Below are positions 15,761 to 23,825 of a stretch of DNA of 38,172 nucleotides, piece by piece. A program made the translations under genes and the position numbers. The notes under the pieces were generated by a model that worked only from the letters and a program-made list of their open reading frames with translations, did no database searches and had not been told where the DNA came from. Each line of letters begins with the position of its first letter. The stretch's first letter is position 1. The stretch is taken from positions 1 through 38,172 of the IMG/VR virus record IMGVR_UViG_3300034375_012650. One strand, written 5' to 3'. The DNA comes from a virus.

Positions 15761-16480
15761 TTACCTTTTCTTTTTCTCCAATTCAGATTGAATCCATTTT
15801 TTACCAACAGGATTTTTAACTGGTTTTTTGATCAAACCAACAACTTGTCTATAAACTTTATTGAATATTTCTTCACCAGCATTATTGTTATCAACCAATA
15901 CAAAATTTTCTCGACCAAAATAATTTTGAAACTTCCCAATATTATCTTGAACTTGATTCCACATTTTTTCAACCTTTTCTGGTTCTAAGCTTCTTTCTCT
16001 CTCAAGATTTCTTTTCTGTGCAACTGCTAATGATGTATTAACAAAAAGCATATAAGTGTCATAACCAACACCTCTTAATTTTTCAGATGCTTTCTTAATT
16101 TTGTCAAAATCTTTTCCTGTCCCATCAATCAATAATCCCAATCGTCCAGAAATATATCCACCCTCCATTTTCTTTGTCAATTCCTTTGCATGTCCTCTAA
16201 TTTCCTGACCTTTGTTGCTGAAAATATTTTCAGGTGTCATTTCCATTCCAGCATCTCTTAATAATTTTTCATATTGATCATCTGAATTAATTATTTTTAT
16301 TCCTTGTGCATTTACGATTTTAGATCCTTTTCCTCTACCAATACCTGCCTGCTTTGCCATAAAAGATTTACCAGAGCCCGGACCCCCTGCAGTAAAAAAT
16401 GCTTTCAATATACCAGGATCGTATACTCCTTCATCCAGTAATTGCAATTCTTCTTGTAAATATTCCGAGAAACTTTTCAT
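15761..16480 (-). CDS. P-loop kinase (zeta-toxin-like) with capsid-targeting N-terminus
   Basis: The product is 239 residues. MKSFSEYLQE occupies residues 1-10 and matches, position by position, the T4 capsid-targeting peptide (aromatic at 4, Glu at 10, L-x-E cleavage consensus). After a short linker comes the kinase core: AFFTAGGPGSGKSFMAKQAG (Walker A, about 27-46), KIINSDDQYEKLL (about 62-74), LGLLIDGTGKDFDK (Walker B/substrate strand, about 115-128), and an Arg-rich RNLERERSLEPEK lid. This is the zeta-toxin/uridine-kinase-like fold frequent in marine T4-like phages. The start overlaps the HAD gene stop (ATGA). Substrate unknown. Packaging in the head is inferred from the peptide. Confidence 0.87.
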   Translation of the reverse strand: MKSFSEYLQEELQLLDEGVYDPGILKAFFTAGGPGSGKSFMAKQAGIGRGKGSKIVNAQGIKIINSDDQYEKLLRDAGMEMTPENIFSNKGQEIRGHAKELTKKMEGGYISGRLGLLIDGTGKDFDKIKKASEKLRGVGYDTYMLFVNTSLAVAQKRNLERERSLEPEKVEKMWNQVQDNIGKFQNYFGRENFVLVDNNNAGEEIFNKVYRQVVGLIKKPVKNPVGKKWIQSELEKKKR

Positions 16481-16977
16481 AAACCCAATTCCTTTAACTG
16501 TTTAATTGTTGAATCTGCAGAAGTGTGAAGAATCGCTACACCTCCTGCTGCTTTAAATTCTTTTATGTTTCTTATATCATCATCAATTAAAATAGCATTT
16601 TCTTTTGCATAATCTTTTTTTTCTGCCCTCAACACTGTGTATATTTTACTTCTGGAAAAGTTGAAAACTTTTTTCATCCACCCAATCTTATCTTCAGGCG
16701 CCTCTTTTGAGATATTACCTCTTTTTGCTGAAGGATATGCTGTCAATATATATAATCTATATTTATTGATGTAAGAGAATAACTTCTTCGCATCAGGCAT
16801 AGGATCAAGAAGTTCATAAGTATTGTCAGGTAATTTATCCCAATGACTATCAGTAAATTTACCTCCACTTTTTTCATTTGCAAATTTGACAAAATCTGCC
16901 AATACGCCATCCATGTCACAGTAAATGGTTACGGTTTTTCTTGTCAGTTCTTCTTTCAGTTGTCTATAAGATAACAT
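16477..16977 (-). CDS. HAD-superfamily phosphatase (5'-nucleotidase-like) with capsid-targeting-like N-terminus
   Basis: The ATG at 16977 is preferred over the non-ATG at 17004; it has GAGAG upstream and follows a sigma70-type promoter. The protein opens MLSYRQLKEE, which fits the packaging-peptide pattern weakly (Tyr at 4, L-K-E). The HAD motifs are IYCDMDGVLADFVKFANE (motif I, nucleophile Asp and acid Asp), LTAYPS (motif II), a Lys in the middle region, and ILIDDDIRNIKEFKAAGG (motif IV). This C-terminal layout is that of small phage and mitochondrial 5'(3')-deoxyribonucleotidases. It overlaps the kinase gene, and a kinase/phosphatase pair could act on the same ligand. Confidence 0.87.
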   Translation of the reverse strand: MLSYRQLKEELTRKTVTIYCDMDGVLADFVKFANEKSGGKFTDSHWDKLPDNTYELLDPMPDAKKLFSYINKYRLYILTAYPSAKRGNISKEAPEDKIGWMKKVFNFSRSKIYTVLRAEKKDYAKENAILIDDDIRNIKEFKAAGGVAILHTSADSTIKQLKELGL

Positions 16978-17009
16978 TTTTTCTCTCTTAAAGGAAATCA
17001 ACAAATATT

Positions 17010-17038
17010 ATTGTAAACAAATACCAAATATTTGTCAA
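17010..17038 (-). promoter_or_regulatory. Sigma70-type promoter inside the packaged-protein operon
   Basis: On the minus strand, TTGACA (17038-17033), 17 bases, TACAAT (17015-17010). It precedes the HAD gene start at 16977. It implies that the phosphatase and kinase can be expressed early as well as late. Confidence 0.6.
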
Positions 17039-17667
17039 TCTTTTTTTATTAATATTCTGTCTCCATACGCTTTTTTGGATACATTATTTCTCTGACAAAA
17101 TTCATCAATTGCCTTCTTCACTCCAACAAAACTGCTTTCATAATCATCGACCAATATGTAGGAATTTTTTTTAGTCAAATTATAGAAATTATTAATATCT
17201 AGTTTCACATCTTCGTATTCATGTGATCCATCAATGTAAACAAAATCTGGATATATTTTATGATATCTTAAAATTCTAGAACCGATCAGTGAAGAATTAG
17301 GTATTGGAATAACAACATTTTGAAATCCTCTATGAACAATGTTCGATAAAAATTGATAATATATTTGAGGATAACCATTTTTCATAAGCAAATTTCTTGT
17401 TTTTGTGTCTGCCAAGTTTGTATGAAATTCCGCAGCACCCAACCAAGTATCAATACAATAAATTTTACAATTTAATCTTAATTCTTTAACAGCTTCTGCC
17501 ATCTTTATGGCAGTATATCCTTTCCAAGATCCAATTTCAACTACAACAGAAGGTTTCAATTCAGTGAAAAGATTTAAAAATATAGAATCATCTCTAGACC
17601 ATCCTTGAATATCTTCTTCCATCAATTCTAAATTATCGTAAATACTCTCATTTAATTTTATACTCAT
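17035..17667 (-). CDS. Class I SAM-dependent methyltransferase (Methyltransf_24-like)
   Basis: The product is 210 residues. SVVVEIGSWKGYTAIKMAEA (about 39-58) is motif I (E-x-G-x-x-x-G). KIYCIDTWLGAAEFH (about 68-82) gives the acidic residue after strand 2. DFVYIDGSHEYEDVKLDI (about 137-154) is the motif common to the glycan or O-methyltransferase subfamily, and YILVDDYES follows. It overlaps its upstream neighbour by ATGA. It lies inside the run of capsid-targeted genes but lacks the targeting peptide, so it may act in the infected cell rather than the virion. Confidence 0.85.
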   Translation of the reverse strand: MSIKLNESIYDNLELMEEDIQGWSRDDSIFLNLFTELKPSVVVEIGSWKGYTAIKMAEAVKELRLNCKIYCIDTWLGAAEFHTNLADTKTRNLLMKNGYPQIYYQFLSNIVHRGFQNVVIPIPNSSLIGSRILRYHKIYPDFVYIDGSHEYEDVKLDINNFYNLTKKNSYILVDDYESSFVGVKKAIDEFCQRNNVSKKAYGDRILIKKD

Positions 17668-17969
17668 TGAAAAGCTGATCCTATTTTTTGTTTTTTGATA
17701 TACTTCTTTTCTTTTTTATATTTGTTGATAAAATCCTTATACAAATTTTTCTGATAAGTTACAATTTCATCAGGTACATCGCCCTCTAATTCGTCTACAT
17801 CACCATCCCAATCCATATCAACACTAATTTTAGCATCTTTCATCTGATGTTTTAATGTTCTATTAGGATCAAGCAAGTGTTTAGGATCTTGCAATTGTTT
17901 GTGTGATATTTTCTTGTCAGCTTGTGATTGCCATCCTAAAGTCTGAAAAAAAGTTTTATAAGTTTTCAT
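17664..17969 (-). CDS. Hypothetical protein, 101 aa, N-terminus resembling packaging peptide
   Basis: It opens MKTYKTFFQT. The first four residues are identical to the T4 IPIII targeting peptide (MKTYQEFIAE), but the Glu at position 10 is missing. A central acidic DMDWDGDVDELEGD stretch (about 51-64) and a very basic C-terminal tail (KKYIKKQKIG) follow. Small, bipolar in charge and without enzyme motif, it resembles a T4 internal protein. No family is recognised. Confidence 0.75.
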   Translation of the reverse strand: MKTYKTFFQTLGWQSQADKKISHKQLQDPKHLLDPNRTLKHQMKDAKISVDMDWDGDVDELEGDVPDEIVTYQKNLYKDFINKYKKEKKYIKKQKIGSAFQ

Positions 17970-17971
17970 AT

Positions 17972-19210
17972 TTACTTACCTAAAATATTAATTAATGTTT
18001 TTTTATCATTTGTTCTATTTTCAACCGCATATTTCAATAATTTTAATAGTGCAGTTCCAATTTGTGGACCTTTAAATCCTAATTTAATTATATCATTACC
18101 TTTTACAGATAATTCTCTTAAATCCAATGGTGCACCAGATTTTTTTAATGATCTAAGTTTATTCGTCACAGTATTCTCTCCCAATGCCTGACAATAAAAA
18201 TCAATTTGTTCTAAATCATTTGAACTAATTCCCATAACAAATTCAATCAGATCAAAATTGTCAATACTAATATCTTTACTATATCTAATTACAGATTCAA
18301 TACTTTTTTTAGTGCCACTAGAAACTTTAAATTTTGTAAATGCAACTTGTCCTGCCTTTAAATCATAAGATCTAAGCAGTAATGCAAGAAAAACAGGAAA
18401 TGCTTTTTTGTCAAGTTTATCTATTATAGAATTTATTTTTTTATCATTTTTTGATTGAGGAAGCAACACAGACATTATTTTTGTTTGATATAACAAATCA
18501 ATACCTAAACTAGGTTTTTCAGATTTAACAAATAACTTTTTAAATTCCTCTTCAAATCTACTTGCTGATACTGATGTTATTTTTTTTACATTTTGTTGAA
18601 TCTTTTTCATTGTTTCGGATTCAATTTTAAACTCGAATCTTGCAGCAAATTGTATTGCTCTCAACATTCTCAATGGATCATCAGAAAATGCTTGAACATT
18701 AATTACACGTATCTGCTTATTCTGAATATCATATTGTCCTTTGCCTTCAATATCATGCAATTCTCCAGTTTCGATATCTTTGGCAATCGCATTCATCCAA
18801 AAATCTCTTCGTAGTTGATCTTGCTCTAATGATATATTTTTACCCAGTTTTATTTGAAAATCTTTATGTCCCTCACCAGTACTGGCCAAATCTACCCTAG
18901 GCACTGATATGTCAAGAGGTTCTTCTTCCTTAGCAGAATTAAAAGGTTTAAACTTTAAAATACCAAATGATTTTCCGACCGCATCTACTTTTCCAAAACT
19001 AGATAGTATCTTCTGCAAATCATTTAATTCAATTCCAGTGACTAAAAGATCTAAATCCTTGGAAACTTTTCCAATTAATTCATCTCTTACAGCACCGCCA
19101 ATTTGATAAATTTTTCCCCCATTCAGTTTTATTCGTTTTCTCAACGAACTACTGACTGATGCATTTAATTCAGATGCTTTTTCATTTAAGAAAAATTTAA
19201 AATCTATCAT
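17972..19210 (-). CDS. CCA-adding enzyme / poly(A) polymerase-type nucleotidyltransferase with capsid-targeting N-terminus
   Basis: The product is 412 residues. After MIDFKFFLNE (packaging peptide, Glu at 10) comes the class II tRNA nucleotidyltransferase fold. GGKIYQIGGAVRDELIG (about 31-47) holds the Gly-Gly motif and DLDLLVTG (about 52-59) the catalytic DxD pair. RRDFWMNAIA (about 134-143) is the RRDF..NA motif, and DDPLRMLRAIQFAARFEF (about 178-195) is the neck ERxxxE-like region. The enzyme adds CCA to tRNA 3' ends, or A-tails to RNA; sequence alone does not separate the two. All tRNA genes here already encode CCA, so repair of damaged host or phage tRNAs is more likely than maturation. 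Confidence 0.9.
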   Translation of the reverse strand: MIDFKFFLNEKASELNASVSSSLRKRIKLNGGKIYQIGGAVRDELIGKVSKDLDLLVTGIELNDLQKILSSFGKVDAVGKSFGILKFKPFNSAKEEEPLDISVPRVDLASTGEGHKDFQIKLGKNISLEQDQLRRDFWMNAIAKDIETGELHDIEGKGQYDIQNKQIRVINVQAFSDDPLRMLRAIQFAARFEFKIESETMKKIQQNVKKITSVSASRFEEEFKKLFVKSEKPSLGIDLLYQTKIMSVLLPQSKNDKKINSIIDKLDKKAFPVFLALLLRSYDLKAGQVAFTKFKVSSGTKKSIESVIRYSKDISIDNFDLIEFVMGISSNDLEQIDFYCQALGENTVTNKLRSLKKSGAPLDLRELSVKGNDIIKLGFKGPQIGTALLKLLKYAVENRTNDKKTLINILGK

Positions 19211-19596
19211 ACTTGCAATTTTTTATTCGATGTCATAAAATTCTTTTTTCTCATAATAGTTTTTGCAACTAAATCAAATTCCTGCGTTCTATTATCATAT
19301 TTTAAAACGAATGGCATATTGATATCTGTTTCCATATCATGAATTACAGCCTGTGCATCATCACCCAATTTTGGAATTTTCTTACCATGTTTTTTATATG
19401 TCTGCTTGAACAACCTAGTCAATTCAGCAGTATTAATTGGTTTTTTATTTCTCTCATCATTAACACGATCTAAAAAATGTCTTGTAAAATTAACGTCTAT
19501 TCCAACGGCAGCGAATAATTTATCAGCAAAACGTTCTACACCATCCAAATCTTTTTTTGTAACTTCTTCATTTATGAAATCTTTAAAATTAATCAT
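19207..19596 (-). CDS. Conserved phage hypothetical protein with capsid-targeting N-terminus
   Basis: The product is 129 residues. It opens MINFKDFINE, a near-perfect packaging peptide (Phe4, Ile8, Glu10). The body contains FTRHFLDRVNDERNKKPI (about 38-55) and ends FDLVAKTIMRKKNF. This pairing recalls a family repeated across marine T4-like phages, but I cannot name it. RxF/HFLDR followed by an alpha/beta C-terminus is reminiscent of RelE/BrnT-like small toxins; that is only an impression. It overlaps the gene above and below by 4-8 bases. Confidence 0.85.
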   Translation of the reverse strand: MINFKDFINEEVTKKDLDGVERFADKLFAAVGIDVNFTRHFLDRVNDERNKKPINTAELTRLFKQTYKKHGKKIPKLGDDAQAVIHDMETDINMPFVLKYDNRTQEFDLVAKTIMRKKNFMTSNKKLQV

Positions 19597-19828
19597 TGGT
19601 CTCCATTTTGTCTATCATTCTATCGAAATCACCACGTTCTATTTTATCTCTAAATCTTTTACCTCTTTTCATAATCCATTTTAATGCAGCATCATCAATT
19701 TTATCTCCAGTTTTTCTAGCACTTCTTTGCATCAATGCCATTTGAATTTTATTCGCAATCAATGATTTTTGTGCTGGAGTGAGATCATTATAACCCTCCA
19801 TAGTTAAATAATCTTTAAATGATAGCAT
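19589..19828 (-). CDS. Small basic helical protein with capsid-targeting-like N-terminus
   Basis: The product is 79 residues. It begins MLSFKDYLTME, i.e. the packaging pattern with one extra residue before Glu (at 11). The remainder is basic and helical (KIQMALMQRSARKTGDK, then KRGKRFRDKIERGDFDR), as in T4 internal proteins, which bind packaged DNA. No enzyme motif. Confidence 0.82.
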   Translation of the reverse strand: MLSFKDYLTMEGYNDLTPAQKSLIANKIQMALMQRSARKTGDKIDDAALKWIMKRGKRFRDKIERGDFDRMIDKMETND

Positions 19829-19833
19829 ATTTT

Positions 19834-20727
19834 CTACTTATTTAATTTATTTAATTCAGCTTGAACTGTTTTGGCAACAGCATTTTCTGGTACTAATTTA
19901 ACAGGAACTTTATATTTGTCTTCTATCATTTTGTATTCATCAGGTGTAATTTCAGAATTATTTAAAATCAATTTTATCACTGTAAAATTAGATAATACTA
20001 TTTCATCATAACCATCATAAAGCATTTCTTTTTTTCTTGTTGATGAATTTTTTTGCATTCTAATCCAATGAAACAAATAATCATGAAATATTTTTTTATT
20101 TTTATTAATCAAAGCATATAATTGGTCATAAAATGTTTTAATCATTCTATTTTGTGCTTTTTTATCATTATCTCTAATCCAAAAATAACCAGCAAGGTCA
20201 TTTTGTTTCACGGGTTTATCTTTCATCTCATCTCTCAATATTTTAAGTTTCATTGATTCGATTTTTTGAGATAACTTACTAATATCCACTTTAGCATTGT
20301 GTCTGGCTGAAACAGAAATCATTGTATCTTGAGCAATATTAATATAACGTACTCCTTGTTTATCAACTATAGAATTTATATCACCATGACCTCCTGCCAT
20401 AGCATATCCTTTCACTATAGCAATGACACCTGTTCCACCCCACATACCACCACCTGATATTGTACCATAATCATTATGAATGTATTCAACACTAAATGTT
20501 GATAGCATCTTACTTTTTTTGTTTTGAATAGAAAATAAATTATTTAAATTTTCTACACCTAATGAGTGTGCAGTATACATCGGCACCGTGCCTATTGTCT
20601 TATTCAATAATGAAGATTGTAAAGGTATTATAACTGTTTCTTCATCATCATTCGGTTCAAAAATTTGAGCAAACGCAGATTTAGTCCATTGCACATCTTC
20701 TTCAAGATATTGCTTAAAAGAAAACAT
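19834..20727 (-). CDS. Capsid-targeted protein, paralogue of the 34 kb gene
   Basis: The product is 297 residues. It opens MFSFKQYLEE followed by DVQWTKSAF. Shared with the gene at 33999-35087 are VQWT[KR]S, a hydrophobic H-x-x-x-x-x-NL-x-x-L segment (YTAHSLGVENLNNL, about 51-64), KKSKMLSTF, GGGMWGGTGVIAIVKGYAMA (about 92-111), DINSIVDKQGVRYI and YDEIVLSNFTVIKLIL near the C-terminus. The Tyr-x-x-His-Ser opening followed by a Gly-rich strand could be the start of an ADP-ribosyltransferase-like fold, as in T4's injected Alt. I cannot demonstrate the NAD-binding triad, so treat that as a guess. Confidence 0.85.
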   Translation of the reverse strand: MFSFKQYLEEDVQWTKSAFAQIFEPNDDEETVIIPLQSSLLNKTIGTVPMYTAHSLGVENLNNLFSIQNKKSKMLSTFSVEYIHNDYGTISGGGMWGGTGVIAIVKGYAMAGGHGDINSIVDKQGVRYINIAQDTMISVSARHNAKVDISKLSQKIESMKLKILRDEMKDKPVKQNDLAGYFWIRDNDKKAQNRMIKTFYDQLYALINKNKKIFHDYLFHWIRMQKNSSTRKKEMLYDGYDEIVLSNFTVIKLILNNSEITPDEYKMIEDKYKVPVKLVPENAVAKTVQAELNKLNK

Positions 20728-20745
20728 TGATTCTCCTATTTCGTG

Positions 20746-22185
20746 TCATATTTCATCGTAATCCACTGGAGCATTACCCCAATCAATTTTTATTGTTTCG
20801 CCCGGTGTAGGCTGTTTCTTTATAGTTTTCATCCAATTTTCTAATGGTGTCAATCCAGATTTTGCTAATTTTTGTACAGAAACGAAATGTGTATCACCCC
20901 ATCCAGGATTTTCCCAACCTTTCATAACTTTAAATTCAACAGCATTTAAACCAAATTGAATTACTTGTTCTCCGTTTTTTATTTTTGGAGTTGGAAACAC
21001 ATCTATTGATTCAAATGTACCAGAAGAATTTTTAATCGCATCAAAACTTGCCATTGCCATGTTCGCCAATTCTTTAGATCCTTTTATATACAAAGCATCC
21101 AACTCAAACCTTTGTTTTACCTTTTCTAAAATATTCAACAATCTTACCATTGGTTGTGCCGCATCCATATGATTGTAAGCAACCCCTGAATATATCAAAT
21201 AATTTTTTAATATCAGCATTATTTCTGTCTTATCGGCAGGCCATACATATGATATAGGATGGGTAGATGCTTTACCTGGACCTTGAAAAGCATATCCTTT
21301 ATTGTATCCAGAATCTAATACATCTAGTTTAGTGGTGTCAAAAAATACTGCCTGTACGGGTTCTGATGGATGTATAATACCTTCACCCATTTTATCTGCC
21401 ACGCCCATATATCCCAGTTCTCTCATAATAAAATTCCACACATTAGTGGCCCTATCGCTATTAAAATTTCTCTTAATAGTAAGTCTTATTTTTTCGTCAC
21501 TAAAATTTGCTTTTTTTCTTTTATCTTTTATTCCATCGATAAGTTCTTCCTCGTATTCTGGAATAAAAGATGTTGCTAATTGCGAGGTGAGACAGAAATA
21601 TGTGTATCTCGTCATATTCCAAAAACGACCTCCCGGAGATCTATTTCTTGAATCATTATTCGCTTCGTTTAAAATAGCTTTTGCTGCTTCCCATCCTAAA
21701 TATTCACTCATTTTATTTTTTGTCATAAAAAATTTGATTATCATTTTAGATAATTTCTGATAATCAGTGTCCCATTGCTTCGAATTATATTTGTGCAATA
21801 TAACAGTTTTTTTGGGGTTTTTAGGTTTAACAACCCAAATCCAAGGATTATCACCTGCAAAAGGAACATCTAAAACTTTTTGACCAACATTCGCATATTT
21901 TGTCCACGCTTCTTTTAGTGGATATGTGTATAACCCGTTTGGTGTATTAAATGTTGATCTTGGGTTAATACCTAATTTAAAACCTTCAGCATTTTTAGGT
22001 AATTTTTTTCCTTTATCGTGAGATAAATTACCAACATCTGCTGTATAAGTAATATAAACATTTTCATCATTGTGATATTTTTCCAGTACATCAAAAATAG
22101 AGACCTTAGGATTAAGTTCTTTTCCAGTTATCTTTGAAATTGGATTTCTTCTTGCTTCGTTGAAATATTCTTTAAAACCTATCAT
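20746..22185 (-). CDS. Large conserved hypothetical protein with capsid-targeting N-terminus
   Basis: The ATG at 22185 has AAGGA 8 bases upstream and overlaps the preceding stop (ATGA). The longer frame from 22206 is rejected. The 479-residue product begins MIGFKEYFNE. A recurring block follows: YITYTADVGN, then KLGINPRSTFNTPNGLYTYP (about 72-91) and VPFAGDNPWIWVVKP. Aromatic-rich segments continue (FWNMTRYTYFCLTSQLATSF). The C-terminal part includes VQAVFFDTTKLDVLDSGY. No known catalytic signature is recognised. The NTPNGLYTYP strand within a Gly/Tyr-rich N-terminal domain is worth a structural search. Confidence 0.85.
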   Translation of the reverse strand: MIGFKEYFNEARRNPISKITGKELNPKVSIFDVLEKYHNDENVYITYTADVGNLSHDKGKKLPKNAEGFKLGINPRSTFNTPNGLYTYPLKEAWTKYANVGQKVLDVPFAGDNPWIWVVKPKNPKKTVILHKYNSKQWDTDYQKLSKMIIKFFMTKNKMSEYLGWEAAKAILNEANNDSRNRSPGGRFWNMTRYTYFCLTSQLATSFIPEYEEELIDGIKDKRKKANFSDEKIRLTIKRNFNSDRATNVWNFIMRELGYMGVADKMGEGIIHPSEPVQAVFFDTTKLDVLDSGYNKGYAFQGPGKASTHPISYVWPADKTEIMLILKNYLIYSGVAYNHMDAAQPMVRLLNILEKVKQRFELDALYIKGSKELANMAMASFDAIKNSSGTFESIDVFPTPKIKNGEQVIQFGLNAVEFKVMKGWENPGWGDTHFVSVQKLAKSGLTPLENWMKTIKKQPTPGETIKIDWGNAPVDYDEI

Positions 22186-22760
22186 GTCATCAGTCCTTCC
22201 CACCAATCTGCTTTTGGATGATCTTTATCGTATTTCTTTTGATCAAACACCCATTCAACTTTTTTAACTCTCATTGCAATGTAACCTTTTGTCTTACACT
22301 TAAAACACTCACCCATTTTATTGAATTTAAATTGTTCAATGTAACCTTTACCTCCGCATTTATCACACGTTACATTTTCCATATCGGTGGTAATTTTTTT
22401 GGTGTAATATGGATTTTTTTCTAATTTTTTATTTTCTTCCTCTTTTCTTTCTTTTTCTTTTTTCTCCAATTCTCGCCTTAATTGTGCATTCTTTAATGCT
22501 TCTTTGGCTTTATCTGATGATTTTATTTTGGCAGAATCTTCTTGATTTTTAGCATCCGTATAACCAATTCGATATTCTTTTTCCAATCTAGCATGTAACT
22601 TCTTATCCTCAACACCATTCAAAAACCCATGAATAAAAACCACATCTTTTTTTGGATTATTTTCTATTCTATTTCCATATGCCTTTTTACCCAAATATCT
22701 TGCTCGGGTAATTAAATCTTTAGAAATGGATTCTTCTAATTGTTCTAAAAATTTTTTCAT
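22182..22760 (-). CDS. DnaJ-type zinc-finger protein with capsid-targeting-like N-terminus
   Basis: The product is 192 residues. It starts MKKFLEQLEE (L-E-E, Glu at 10). A charged helical region (about 85-115, Glu/Lys-rich) precedes one zinc centre: CDKCGGKGYI (about 132-141) and CFKCKTKGYI (about 152-161). This CxxCxGxGx repeat is the cysteine-rich cluster of DnaJ-type chaperones, here one pair rather than the usual two. It overlaps the J-domain gene by 4 bases, so J domain and zinc finger are made as separate polypeptides. Confidence 0.87.
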   Translation of the reverse strand: MKKFLEQLEESISKDLITRARYLGKKAYGNRIENNPKKDVVFIHGFLNGVEDKKLHARLEKEYRIGYTDAKNQEDSAKIKSSDKAKEALKNAQLRRELEKKEKERKEEENKKLEKNPYYTKKITTDMENVTCDKCGGKGYIEQFKFNKMGECFKCKTKGYIAMRVKKVEWVFDQKKYDKDHPKADWWEGLMT

Positions 22761-23782
22761 TTTTTATCCATTTGTTCTTTATATTTTTTATGAATGGCAT
22801 TCACCTCTTTTGCAAAATCAGCATCAGATTTAGCATTTTTAAATGAATCACCAAACTCTGTCATCATATCAATTAATAATTGAGATTCTGGAAATGTTGT
22901 TGTAGGACTTATGCTTGCACCATTGACATTTGAAAATATATAACCAGGCATTTTCATTATGGTAAATCTATACCCTCTCAGGTATCTTCCCTTACCATAA
23001 TTACCCAATACAAAATTATCTTTTATGACATCACCACCAACTTTATTTTTCCAATGTGATATTACATCCGCTTTTTTAACTGGTTTTACTTTGCCTGTCG
23101 TAGAACCCGTTGCAAACATCTTTTTAATTTTTGCAGTAGGAACTAATACTGTCGGGTCTTTTAAAATCTTATGATCAGATGTTGCTGTGTATTCCACTTG
23201 TTTGAATTTTTGTTTTCTGCCATTATGATATCCTTCCATCCACACACTCAAAGGATATGATAAATCTCCTCCACCTAAAGTATTTTCTTTTTTATAAACA
23301 TTTAACAGATACACTGAAAAATGAAACTTAAAAAATGTATCTCTACCATCGTCAAAAAATTCAGCAGTAAATCCCACATATGAATTACCATATTGAGAAT
23401 CTTCTTTTACTTCAACTTTAAGGGGTTTTTCTGAGTATGAATTAAAATATTTTAACCAAACATCTGATTTAAAATTTGATAATATTTGTGATAGTATAAC
23501 AGGAGAAAATATTTTTGCCCAATCATTATATTTTGCAAAATGATCGGTCTTTTTTAAACCAGAAGATGCATCGGACCTACCGCCCATTTTTTTTAATGTG
23601 TCGTATGCATCATTAACTTTCTTCATTTCTTCTTCTGATCCACCCTTATCAGGATGATTTTTTAGTGCTGATTTTTTGTATGCGGTTTTCAATTCTGAAG
23701 ATGTAAAATTAGATTTAACATCTAAAGTTTTTAATGCGTCATTGAATGACATTTCAGTCAAAAAAGATTTAAAGCTGTACAT
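22757..23782 (-). CDS. J-domain protein with capsid-targeting N-terminus
   Basis: The product is 341 residues. The N-terminal MYSFKSFLTE is a good packaging peptide. A J domain follows at about 12-68: FNDALKTLDVKSNFTSSELK, then KKSALKNHPDKGGSEEEMKK with the HPD tripeptide that stimulates Hsp70 ATPase, then VNDAYDTLK. The remaining 270 residues are not a classical DnaJ C-terminus. They are beta-rich (about 95-225) with a TGKVKPVKK basic segment and KGRYLRGYRFTIMKMPGYIF. It is the first gene after a NATAAATA late promoter and opens the packaged-protein operon. It may recruit host DnaK. Confidence 0.9.
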   Translation of the reverse strand: MYSFKSFLTEMSFNDALKTLDVKSNFTSSELKTAYKKSALKNHPDKGGSEEEMKKVNDAYDTLKKMGGRSDASSGLKKTDHFAKYNDWAKIFSPVILSQILSNFKSDVWLKYFNSYSEKPLKVEVKEDSQYGNSYVGFTAEFFDDGRDTFFKFHFSVYLLNVYKKENTLGGGDLSYPLSVWMEGYHNGRKQKFKQVEYTATSDHKILKDPTVLVPTAKIKKMFATGSTTGKVKPVKKADVISHWKNKVGGDVIKDNFVLGNYGKGRYLRGYRFTIMKMPGYIFSNVNGASISPTTTFPESQLLIDMMTEFGDSFKNAKSDADFAKEVNAIHKKYKEQMDKK

Positions 23783-23825
23783 ATGCGATTGGAAATAAAA
23801 GTGTTAAAAAATATATATTTACTTT

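Noticed and set aside
16760-16767. AATAAATA octamer
   Set aside because: Inside the HAD phosphatase gene with no nearby start.
21302-21760. Plus-strand frame of 152 codons
   Set aside because: Antisense to the 479-residue packaged-protein gene; Ser/Ile/Phe-rich product with no domain pattern, typical of a shadow in AT-rich DNA.
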